In this document: one piece after another, positions 45,189 to 52,566 of the stretch
Position numbering within the stretch: position 1 is the stretch's first letter
Layout: every line of letters starts with the position of its first letter
NCBI GenBank assembly: GCA_021324155.1
Contig: JAJPJQ010000007.1
Coordinates: 1-64,000 of the forward strand
Direction of reading: 5' to 3'
Length of the DNA: 64,000 nt
Source: Pseudomonadota bacterium
GTDB lineage: Bacteria > Desulfobacterota > Binatia > UBA9968
Program-made: the position numbers and the translations under genes
Notes under the pieces: generated by a model
The model's database searches: none
What the model saw: the letters and a program-made list of their open reading frames with translations, nothing else
Told to the model about the DNA's origin: nothing

Positions 45189-45779
45189 ATGCCCAGAATC
45201 GAAGGCGTAACCAAAGACACCGCGCCCGCGGATTTGCGCGGCATTTTCGAGGAGCAGGAGAAGCAGTACGGCGCGGCGCTTAACACGCTGCGCATCTACG
45301 CGCTCAGGCCGACGATTTATAAAGGCGCGCAGGCGCTCGCGAACGGCATTCGCGAGTCGGGCCTGATCGCGCCCGAGCTGCGCCATCTCGTCTGCGTCAA
45401 GGCGGCGAGCATCAACGGCTGCCCCTATTGACTCGACTTAAACGCATCCAGTGGGATGCAAAACGGCGCCTCGGCGGAGAAGGTGGAAGCGGTGCTCGGC
45501 GACTACAAGAAAAGCCCCGCGCTCTCCGAGCGCGAGCGGCTGGCGCTCGAGCTCGCGGAGCGCATGACCTACACGAATAAGCGCGTCACCAATGGATTTT
45601 TCAAGAAGCTCAAGCGGCGCTTCAGCGACGAAGAATTGGTCGAGCTCGCGGCGGTGATCGCGCTGGAGAACTTCCGCAGCAAGTTCAACACGGTCTTCGC
45701 CGTCGAGGCGCACGGCTTCTGCCCGGTGCCGGCGGTGAAAGCCGCGGCCGACGTCGCGACGAGCCGGTTTCAGGAATGA
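45189..45779 (+). CDS. AhpD-like selenoprotein (CxxU, carboxymuconolactone decarboxylase fold)
   Basis: The frame from the ATG at 45189 (AAGGAG 8 bases upstream) runs to 45779 with one in-frame TGA at 45429-45431. Before it the protein reads 'LVCVKAASINGCPY', and after it 'LDLNASSGMQNGAS', continuing through a complete C-terminal half ('ALSERERLALELAERMTYTN', 'FNTVFAVEAHGF'). In AhpD/CMD proteins this is the redox centre CxxC; the TGA replaces the second cysteine, giving CPYU. A perfect 6-bp hairpin with GU in its loop starts 12 bases behind the TGA (45444-45459), as in bacterial SECIS elements. Full length ~196 residues. Likely a thiol/selenol peroxidase-type or disulfide-reducing enzyme. 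AhpD-like selenoproteins are known from environmental sequences. Confidence 0.88.
45444..45459 (+). promoter_or_regulatory. Bacterial SECIS element
   Basis: GCATCC (45444-45449) pairs perfectly with GGATGC (45454-45459) around the loop AGTG, which holds the G-U pair recognised by SelB. Spacing from the TGA is 12 bases, close to the ~11 bases of the E. coli fdhF element. The hairpin lies inside the coding sequence, as required in bacteria. Confidence 0.82.
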
Positions 45780-45874
45780 GCGAACCGTGCGCGGGCGGCA
45801 AGTTGCTTTTTAACGCAAGCCGGACGACAATTGCCCGCGAATAAAACACAACGCTTTCGCCGAGGAGAACGTAC

Positions 45875-46486
45875 ATGAGGATGCGGCTCGCTTTCCTGCT
45901 CAATGCTTCGTGGTTCATGGCCTCGCTGCTGCTCGCGGCCTGCGCCTCGGAAACAGTCACCTCGGAGCTGCCCGTAGCCGGCCGCGTCCTGCCCCCCGAC
46001 CGCATACTCGTGCACCGGTTTCAGGTGATTCCACAGGGCTCGGAGTACGGCACGGTGCCGTTCAAACAAAGCCCGGAGGAGGTCCGCGTCGGCAGGCTCC
46101 TCGGCGAGGCGGTCGCGACCAATCTCGTCGCCGAGCTCAAGACGCGCGGCGTCAACGCCGCCATGGCCCGCGACGACGCGCCGCCCCAGGAGCAGACGGT
46201 CTGGATTTTCGGCCGCTTCATGCACCTCGAATCGCCGAGCTCCTCGAACGTGGTCGGCGGTTATACCTTCGCCGACCCGCTGCGCACGCGCGTGATGATC
46301 TTCCAGGGATCGGGCTCCAACTTGCAATTCATCGCGCAGGCGGACACGGCGACGGACAGCGGTGTCAAGCCCCGCATGGCGCCCGAGGCGGAGAAGGCGG
46401 CCGTCGAGGCGGACGCCAAGCGCGTGGCGAAGGAAGCGGCCGACCGCATCGCGGCGTACTACCGCAAACGCGGCTTCATGAAGTAG
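45875..46486 (+). CDS. DUF4410-type lipoprotein
   Basis: A 203-residue protein with a lipoprotein signal (lipobox 'LAAC', residue ~23) and a DUF4410-like domain ('ILVHRFQVIP', 'LGEAVATNLVAELKTRGVNA', 'VWIFGRFMHLESPSSSNVVGG'). The C-terminus is an Ala/Lys-rich helix ('EADAKRVAKEAADRIAAYY'). Predicted outer-membrane-anchored periplasmic protein; members may recruit or sequester envelope components, but function is unknown. A GAGGAG site precedes the ATG. Its 3' end converges with the histidine kinase gene. Confidence 0.78.
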   Translation: MRMRLAFLLNASWFMASLLLAACASETVTSELPVAGRVLPPDRILVHRFQVIPQGSEYGTVPFKQSPEEVRVGRLLGEAVATNLVAELKTRGVNAAMARDDAPPQEQTVWIFGRFMHLESPSSSNVVGGYTFADPLRTRVMIFQGSGSNLQFIAQADTATDSGVKPRMAPEAEKAAVEADAKRVAKEAADRIAAYYRKRGFMK

Positions 46487-46551
46487 GAATTCCAGACGGA
46501 TTCAACCTAAGGCGTCACCTCGGCACGCAGCTCGCGGAATGGAATTCGCTC

Positions 46552-47799
46552 TCAGAGCGGCAGGGTCATGCGGAAGGTCGAGCCGCGGTTGACTTCGCTT
46601 TGGACGGAGATGTTTCCGCCGGAGAGATCGGTGAAGACCTTCACCATATGGAGTCCGAGGCCGAGACCGTCGTAATTGCGCCGCGAGGAGCGGTCCGCCT
46701 GCTGGAACTTGTCGAAGATGTGCATGAGATCGTTCTCAGCGATGCCGATCCCGGTATCGGCGACCTCGAATTCGAAAGTCTTCTTATCTGCCGAGCAGCA
46801 GGCCGACACGCGGATCTCGCCTTGATGCGTGAACTTGACGGCATTGTTGACGAGATTGCTGAGCACGATCCATAGCCGCTCCTTGTCGCTGCTGATAACG
46901 GGCAGATCGGGAGCGATCGTCCATTTGACCGGCACCTGCTTGTCGTCGGAGAGGTCATAGTTCATCTTGAGCTCTTCCAGCAGCCCTCTCAGCCCTACCT
47001 CCTCCTGCTTCAGCCACAGTTCGTTGCTTTGGATGCGGGTGAGATCGATGAGACTATTGACCATGGTGAGGAGATGGTTCGACTGCCGGATAATTCCCGC
47101 GAAGGCCGCGCCTTGTCTGGCCGCGATAGGCCCCAAGTTGCCGCTCTGGAGCGCCTGCGCGTAGCCGGTGATCACGCTGAGCGGAGTGCGCAACTCGTGC
47201 GACAGGATGTCGAGAATCTCTTTTTGGCCGCGGCTCCGCTGCTCGGCTTCGTAGCGCAGGTTTCTCTCGGTGCGCGTGAACTGCGTAAAGAAACAGTAAT
47301 ATAGCGATACGACGAAGAGGAAGGGGGTGCGTAAAAACGCGCTCGGGTGGATACTCCCGGTCAACTGGAGCAGCAGCGCGACGTAGATGAGACAGGCGAG
47401 GATCGCGCCGACCGCGCGGAGCTTCGGATCGTCGACGATGCAGCTCATGATGATGACGAGAAAAAAGGCGATGTAAAAATTGCTCTCGGCGTAGCCGTTG
47501 GAGACGAGCGAGACCGTGAGCGCGATCGTATCTAGCACCACTAGCGGATAATAGAACGACCAGGTGGCGAACTTCTCCTCGCGGACGAAATAGAGCGCGA
47601 CGTTGGAAACGACGTAAAGGACGATGAAAAGCTGAAGCACCGCGGGCTGCAGATAATCCACCGCGGGATAAAGCAAAAGATAGGCGCAGATGATGACAAC
47701 CGGCCAGCGCAGCAGGATGACGCTCGGCTTCAGCGGCATGCCGAGCCGCATGGCGAGCTGGGTGGAATTGGAAGTGGACGGAAAGAGCTTAATCGCCAT
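46552..47799 (-). CDS. Membrane sensor histidine kinase
   Basis: A ~415-residue kinase. The N-terminal ~180 residues form five or six membrane helices with short loops ('VVIICAYLLLYPAVDYL', 'FYIAFFLVIIMSCIVDD'), suggesting a signal sensed within the membrane. HisKA has '[19 protein letters not shown]' (His ~201) and HATPase_c has 'NLVNNAVKF', 'DTGIGIAEN' and 'GLGLGLHMVKV'. The ATG at 47799 follows CGGAG; an upstream start at 47829 is less likely. No response-regulator gene is adjacent, so it is an orphan. Confidence 0.9.
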   Translation of the reverse strand: MAIKLFPSTSNSTQLAMRLGMPLKPSVILLRWPVVIICAYLLLYPAVDYLQPAVLQLFIVLYVVSNVALYFVREEKFATWSFYYPLVVLDTIALTVSLVSNGYAESNFYIAFFLVIIMSCIVDDPKLRAVGAILACLIYVALLLQLTGSIHPSAFLRTPFLFVVSLYYCFFTQFTRTERNLRYEAEQRSRGQKEILDILSHELRTPLSVITGYAQALQSGNLGPIAARQGAAFAGIIRQSNHLLTMVNSLIDLTRIQSNELWLKQEEVGLRGLLEELKMNYDLSDDKQVPVKWTIAPDLPVISSDKERLWIVLSNLVNNAVKFTHQGEIRVSACCSADKKTFEFEVADTGIGIAENDLMHIFDKFQQADRSSRRNYDGLGLGLHMVKVFTDLSGGNISVQSEVNRGSTFRMTLPL

Positions 47800-48016
47800 A
47801 CATGCGTCTCCGGACCGTACTACATCCAAAAAACCGGCAAAGTAAGTTTGGTTAATTTTCTCATGCGACGAGAGAAACTGTCAATAAAAATATTTTGGCT
47901 ATCTCGGCGGACCGGCTCGCGCTCGTAAACTCGCTTAGCCGGAATGACGGACAACCCTCAATGGCGCTGCCCATAAAATACTCGAAAACTCAGCACTGTT
48001 TAGATAACATAACTCC

Positions 48017-48811
48017 ATGGACCACTTTCTCATCGTCGCATGGCAGGCGGCGCGGATGGCGGGCGATCTGATCCGCGACAACTGGCAGCGCGTCCACGAC
48101 GTCGAATACAAATCCGCCATCGACCTCGTCACCGCGACCGATCGTGCCTCCGAAGAGCGCATCGTCGCGCACCTGGCGAAGACCTATCCCGGCCACTCGA
48201 TCCTAGCTGAGGAAGCGACCGCGATCGTCGCGCCGGGCAGCGTCTACCGCTGGATCGTCGACCCGCTCGACGGCACGACAAACTTCGCGCATTCCTTCCC
48301 GCACATCGCGATCTCGATCGCGCTCGAGCGCGAGAAGGAAATCATCCTGGGCCTCGTCTACGACCCGCTCCGCGACGAGGGCTTCACCGCGCTCCGCGGC
48401 GAGGGCGCACTCCTGAACGACAAGCCGATCCGCGTCTCGAAAGCCGGCGAGATCGACAAAGCGCTGCTCGCGACCGGCTTTCCCTACGACCACCGCGAGG
48501 ACCCGGACTACTATCTGAAATACTTCCGCAGCATGATGCGCCGCGCGCAGGGCATCCGGCGCGCCGGCTCCGCCGCGCTCGATCTCTGCTACGTCGCCGC
48601 CGGGCGCCTCGACGGCTTCTGGGAATTGAAATTGAAGCCGTGGGACATCGCCGCCGGCGCGCTCATCGTCGCCGAGGCCGGCGGCATCGTGACGAACTTC
48701 TCCGGCGGCAAATTCTCCATCGACGGCGACCAGACGTTGGCCTCCAACGGCCTGATCCACGACGAGATGATCAAGGCGCTGGAGGAGGCGGAGGAATCGG
48801 ACAAAGATTGA
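48017..48811 (+). CDS. suhB: Inositol monophosphatase family protein
   Basis: A 264-residue IMPase with all metal-site motifs: 'DLVTATDRASEE', 'GHSILAEEA', 'WIVDPLDGTTNFAH' and 'WDIAAGALIVAEAGG'. These enzymes dephosphorylate inositol phosphates or related sugar phosphates using Mg2+; SuhB also acts in rRNA antitermination in E. coli. No operon partner is seen; a palindromic repeat follows at 48833. Confidence 0.92.
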   Translation: MDHFLIVAWQAARMAGDLIRDNWQRVHDVEYKSAIDLVTATDRASEERIVAHLAKTYPGHSILAEEATAIVAPGSVYRWIVDPLDGTTNFAHSFPHIAISIALEREKEIILGLVYDPLRDEGFTALRGEGALLNDKPIRVSKAGEIDKALLATGFPYDHREDPDYYLKYFRSMMRRAQGIRRAGSAALDLCYVAAGRLDGFWELKLKPWDIAAGALIVAEAGGIVTNFSGGKFSIDGDQTLASNGLIHDEMIKALEEAEESDKD

Positions 48812-48832
48812 ATTACGTTTTTGGAGAGATCC

Positions 48833-48922
48833 TCACGGAGTTTATCCTGAGCGCAGTCGAAGGGTTCAGGATGACAGACAACAGGCTGAAATGTCATTCT
48901 GAGCACAGCGAAGAATCTCTCT
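48833..48922. repeat. MITE-like palindromic intergenic repeat
   Basis: Outer arms 'gagagatc' and 'gaatctctc' enclose two related half-units: 'atcctgagcgcagtcgaagg' with 'ttcaggatgaca', and the mirrored 'tgtcattctgagcacagcga'. This near-palindrome of ~90 bases belongs to the same intergenic repeat family as 41241-41346 and fills the space between suhB and the GspG-like gene. Confidence 0.65.
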
Positions 48923-48932
48923 GAACCTTAAC

Positions 48933-49532
48933 ATGAAAAAACTCACAACCGCGCTGTTCGTTCAATGGATTTGCTTTTTGGCCTCAATCGGTGCGCTACT
49001 GCTCGCCGTTGCCATCTCGCGAATTAACGATCTCCTTGCGTCTGTTTTACTTACCGCTGCGTTTGTCATTGCCGTCATTTGGACTATCTTCGTTGCTGTC
49101 TACGGCCGCAAGCTTTCATGGAGCTATAAATTTCCGATCGCACTGCTTCTGGCGACGATCGTTAAGGCTGTAATAGGCCCACACTACTATGTTCACCCTA
49201 TGCCTAGCGCGCAGCACATGGCAAAAAGACAAATTAGTCAGTTCGGCACCGCGCTGGATTCATTGAAACAAGACATCGGCAGGTATCCCTCAACGGAAGA
49301 GGGTCTCCAGGCTCTCCGCATGAAACCTGAAGGCATTACGGGTTGGGACGGTCCTTACTTGCTAAAAGATCTTCCGAACGATCCGTGGGGCCACCCTTTC
49401 ATCTACCGCTTCCCCGGCAAGAATCCCCGCCAACCGGAGATCATCTCCTACGGCGCCGACGGCAAGCCGGGCGGCGAGGGCCAGAACGCCGACATTTTCA
49501 ACGATGAGGTACCGCTTCATAAAGAATACTAA
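48933..49532 (+). CDS. GspG-like C-terminal pseudopilin domain on a multi-helix membrane anchor
   Basis: A 199-residue protein. The C-terminal ~105 residues match the globular part of type II secretion major pseudopilins: 'IGRYPSTEEGLQALRMKPEG', 'WDGPYLLKDLPNDPWGHPFIY' (in part), 'ISYGADGKPGGEGQNADI'. Instead of a prepilin signal and single N-terminal helix there are three hydrophobic segments ('WICFLASIGALLLAVAI', 'ASVLLTAAFVIAVIWTIF', 'FPIALLLATIVKAVI'). It could not be processed as a normal pseudopilin. No other secretion gene is nearby. There is no clear ribosome-binding site; the start lies just past the repeat. Confidence 0.75.
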   Translation: MKKLTTALFVQWICFLASIGALLLAVAISRINDLLASVLLTAAFVIAVIWTIFVAVYGRKLSWSYKFPIALLLATIVKAVIGPHYYVHPMPSAQHMAKRQISQFGTALDSLKQDIGRYPSTEEGLQALRMKPEGITGWDGPYLLKDLPNDPWGHPFIYRFPGKNPRQPEIISYGADGKPGGEGQNADIFNDEVPLHKEY

Positions 49533-49928
49533 AGTCCTGTAAGTCCTCATTGTTGTGCCATTCCGTCACCCTTAGCTCCGCCCGCAACTACCTCCTTTCA
49601 AAAATCATGCGTCACGCTTCGACACACTGCGACATTCCGGCCGATACGTTCCTTGATTCGAATCCGATTTAGGAGCACCATTAATACTCGTCAGCAGTTT
49701 TCACGACAAGAAGTTCGCCCGTTCGTTGCCCATCAACATCTCCGCGTTTAAAAAAACTGCCCTAATCGAGCCGACGGCAATCACGCTATTTGATTCTGGT
49801 CGATCATAAAGGGACGATCGACATATGCCGGATATAGACATATGCCGGATATGAAGGACACGGACGGAGACTACTGACGAGCGGCAGTGCGCCCTCGGGC
49901 GCGCCGTGGAAACTTACAAGACACTCCT
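49533..49928. other. Intergenic stretch with a 17-base tandem repeat
   Basis: About 400 bases without a supported gene. At 49820-49853 the 17-base word gacatatgccggatat(a/g) is repeated twice in tandem. No promoter or terminator is clear; the region lies between convergent genes. Confidence 0.5.
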
Positions 49929-50522
49929 TCACTGCTGCAGCAGCTTCAGCGCCTGCTCGGCCAGCGCGTGCAGACGCCTGGGGCCGCCCTCCGCGCGCGC
50001 GATCAGCATGCCGCCCTCGAGCAGCGCGAAGAACATCGCCGCCACGCGCTTGGGCTCGCCCTTGAAGTGGAACTGCCCCTTCCCGTGCCCTTCCTCGACT
50101 ACGCGGGCCAGGCGCTCCTCGCTGTCGCGGTAGAAGCGCCGCACGCGCGCGGCGGTCGAGCCGCCGAGCGACGAGAGCTCCGCGCCGAGGATGGCAAACG
50201 GGCAGCCCTTGTCGTGCCTGCCGTCGCTGAGCATCGTCTCGAACAAGGCGGCGTACCTGCGCAGCTTGGCCGCGGGATCGAGCTTGGAATCGAAGATCTC
50301 GTCCATCAGGCCGAAGACGTGGTCGGCGTAGCGTGCTACGACCGCCTCGATCAGATCGTCCTTGGCGGGAAAATGGTGATGAATGCTCGCCTTGCGGATG
50401 CCGACCGCCTCGCTGATATCCTGGTAGCTCATCGCGTTCGCGCCGCGGCGCTGGATCAGCTCCTGCGCGGCGTCCATGATCGCGGTCTTGGTGTCCTTGG
50501 CGGTCTTGATGTCTCTGCTCAT
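49929..50522 (-). CDS. TetR/AcrR family repressor
   Basis: A ~197-residue TetR protein: the N-terminal HTH 'IMDAAQELIQRRGANAMSYQDISEAVGIRKASIHHHFPAKDDL' (shown in part) is complete, and the C-terminal ligand domain resembles the TetR_C group of YcdC/AcrR type. The ATG at 50522 is preferred over the GTG at 50540, which overlaps the preceding stop. It lies directly downstream of the GFA gene in the same operon and probably binds the palindrome at 50996-51015, controlling both genes. Confidence 0.88.
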   Translation of the reverse strand: MSRDIKTAKDTKTAIMDAAQELIQRRGANAMSYQDISEAVGIRKASIHHHFPAKDDLIEAVVARYADHVFGLMDEIFDSKLDPAAKLRRYAALFETMLSDGRHDKGCPFAILGAELSSLGGSTAARVRRFYRDSEERLARVVEEGHGKGQFHFKGEPKRVAAMFFALLEGGMLIARAEGGPRRLHALAEQALKLLQQ

Positions 50523-50536
50523 ATGAATCGCCGGCG

Positions 50537-50971
50537 TCACTCCGCGACGAGCTCGCCCGAGCCGCCGAGCTCTTTCGGAAAGTCCCTAAGCTTCGGCAGG
50601 CCGTCCTTCATCCGCAGCTTCGTCTCCTGATAGTTGACGTGCACGCCGGCCTTAAACGGCAAATCCGGAATCGTTGCAGCGAAGACGTCGACAAGTCCCA
50701 AGCCGGGATGCTCGGCATAGAGATGGCCGCCGCACCTCTTGCACCATTTGCGGTAGGTTTTCGGCGTCTTGTTGTAGCTGCCGATGTTCTCCGCACCTTT
50801 GGTGATCTCGAGCGCGTCGGGCTTCCACAACGTGAAGGCGTTCACCGGCCCCGCCGACCAGCGCCGGCACGACTCGCAGTGGCAATAGCCCATGCCCAGC
50901 GGCTCGCCCGTGACCGTTAATTCGACCGCGCCGCAGAAGCAGGCACCTTGATACATATTTTCGCTCGCCAT
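50537..50971 (-). CDS. GFA family (DUF636) zinc protein
   Basis: A 144-residue GFA-fold protein with zinc ligands 'CFCGAVEL', 'CHCESCRRW' and 'KWCKRCGGHLYAE'. The founder enzyme was described as accelerating glutathione-formaldehyde adduct formation; most members are of unknown substrate. Two ATGs compete (50977, 50971); the GGAGGAG site lies about 8 bases before the second, which is chosen. First gene of a two-gene unit with the TetR regulator. Confidence 0.85.
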   Translation of the reverse strand: MASENMYQGACFCGAVELTVTGEPLGMGYCHCESCRRWSAGPVNAFTLWKPDALEITKGAENIGSYNKTPKTYRKWCKRCGGHLYAEHPGLGLVDVFAATIPDLPFKAGVHVNYQETKLRMKDGLPKLRDFPKELGGSGELVAE

Positions 50972-50995
50972 TATCATGCTCCTCCAAGTCGTGCC

Positions 50996-51024
50996 AACCT
51001 ACTAGCAGGTAGGTTACTTGTCAA
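50996..51024 (-). promoter_or_regulatory. Probable promoter with TetR operator
   Basis: Minus strand: -35 TTGACA (51024-51019), 17-base spacer, -10-like TAGGTT (51001-50996). A palindrome AACCTAC-N6-GTAGGTT (50996-51015) covers the spacer and -10. Repressor binding there would block transcription of the GFA-tetR unit, giving autoregulation. Confidence 0.7.
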
Positions 51025-51069
51025 TAGGCTGCGCAAAGATTTTTCCCGTATCTTACAAACAGGAGGGAC

Positions 51070-51480
51070 CAACCATAGAGCGACGCGCCCGCGCCGGCGG
51101 AGGCGGAAAAGCTCGCGGACGACGGCATGGCCGAGTTCCGCGATCTTTTTCGCGAGGTGATCAACGATCGCCATCGCGCGTTTCTGGTGCGCTGCGCGCC
51201 TCTCGGCCGTCTCGCGCCAGAGCCACTACGAATGGCTGCGCGACGACCCGCTCCATTACGAGCATTTCCAGCGCGCCAAGCAAATGCTCGCGGATTCCGT
51301 CGAGGAGGAGGTCTGCCGCCGCGCTTACCGCGGCTATGACACGCGGTGATCTATCGCGGAAAAATCACGGGATATTACCAGAGCTATTCCGACGCGCTTG
51401 CGACGTTCATGCTGAAAGGATCAAGCCCGCGACCTACCGCGACAACGCGCCGCTCCCGTCGGCGGCCTGTGGCACCTCGA
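51070..51480 (+). pseudogene. Phage terminase small-subunit-like relic
   Basis: Three frames supply consecutive parts of one protein: 'DRHRAFLV', then 'AVSRQSHYEWLRDDPLHYEHFQRAKQ' (in part) with 'EEEVCRRAYRGYDT', a stop at 51347-51349, then 'VIYRGKITGYYQSYSDALATFMLKG' (in part) and, in another frame, 'IKPATYRDNA'. The order HTH, Y-x-W-R-x-D-P, acidic helix, 'YSDxLxxFxLKxxxPxxYR' is that of small terminase-like phage proteins. No start codon with ribosome-binding site remains. Inactive remnant. Confidence 0.55.
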
Positions 51481-51623
51481 AATCAAGATCCTGCGCCCGG
51501 AGGAACAACCCTTACTTTGCCGCCGCGCAGCAAGAGGGTGTCAAGCAGAGATCGATGCCGCCTCAGGGCGACGGCGAATAACCGGGGCGGTCCGAGCCGA
51601 ACGACGAGCCCAAGAAATAAAAA

Positions 51624-51645
51624 AGCCGGGGATCGCTCCCCGGCT
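51624..51645 (-). terminator. Rho-independent terminator
   Basis: AGCCGGGGA (51624-51632) pairs with TCCCCGGCT (51637-51645) around a 4-base loop. On the minus strand it is followed by a T6 run, so it ends the secreted-protein gene at 51673-52286. Confidence 0.85.
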
Positions 51646-51672
51646 GTTATTCGCGTCGTTAAGCGTGCGGGC

Positions 51673-52286
51673 TTAGAACATGCCCCCCTGGAGGAAATCC
51701 ATGTCGAGCGTACGGCTCGCCCGATCGAGATCGGCCTCGCTCGGATCGACCAGCGTGACGGTTGCGATGTCGCTCGTCTGGATCGGCGGGACGCCGTCCT
51801 GGATTCCGGGAGTCGAGAGATCGACGTCGCACCAGCCTATGTAATTCCGTTGCACCGGACCAGCCTTAATCCACTGGTAGCGGATGTCTACAAGGAAATC
51901 CGCTATGATTGTCATAACGACTGCGCCGTTCACCTTCTCCGCGTGTTTTTCGGTGTCCACCATGATCAGCGAGCACTCCGCGTAATCGGCCGTGGCGTGG
52001 GTGAAAATCACCCGGATATCCGCCGCCTGTGCATCCTCGACGGTATTAATGCCTAGCGTCTCGCTCGGCAGCGTGATGGTCACGTCCGAGCGGAAGCGCT
52101 CCTGTTTGGTGGTTGTCCCGTTGCTGACCTTCTTGTAATCGGCTCGCCCGCCGTTGATTTCCGTCGGCGCGTCGCAGCAGCCGGGGGGAGCTCTTTCTTT
52201 AATACGGTCTTTAGGTTGCTACCAGCGGCGACCGGCGCCGCGTACAGCGCGAGGCTGGCGGCGATGATCATCATATACTTGCGCAT
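51673..52286 (-). pseudogene. Secreted hypothetical protein, single frameshift in a C6 tract
   Basis: The ATG at 52286 follows AAGGAG and starts a signal peptide ('RKYMMIIAASLALYAAPVAA'). After 'LKTVLKKELPP' the sense moves to another frame and continues 'CCDAPTEINGGRADYKKVSNG' and 'VTITLPSETLGINTVEDAQ' to the stop at 51673. Adding one base to the C6 run (plus-strand G6 at ~52184-52189) restores a single ~205-residue protein, so this may be a sequencing error rather than true decay. No known family. It is followed by a good terminator. Confidence 0.55.
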
Positions 52287-52566
52287 CTTCGTCTCCTTTT
52301 TGCCTATCGTATTAAAGACGGCGATCGGCAAGATTGAGCAAAGCAAATGCCATGCGGTTTGCACGGTGACGCCGGAGAACTTTAAGGTACTCTATGGAAT
52401 CGGCGCAGTGCCGCGATGACGTTGGACGGCATCCGCAGGGCGCGATGCGCCAGGCGCTGCGCGTAACGTACGACGGTGTTTGCGGCGGATTTGCCCGGTG
52501 AAGACGGTGCTAGCTTGCGCTCGGCGCGATTAGATATTATGTCCAGAGACAAACAGGAGGTTTGTC

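Noticed and set aside
45456-45779. Separate gene starting at the internal ATG behind the TGA of the AhpD-like frame
   Set aside because: It would be only the second half of one domain, has no ribosome-binding site, and its first codons lie in the SECIS hairpin; read-through as selenocysteine explains both halves.
49887-50630. 247-residue plus-strand frame opposite the TetR gene
   Set aside because: Shadow of the TetR and GFA genes, which have definite motifs on the minus strand.
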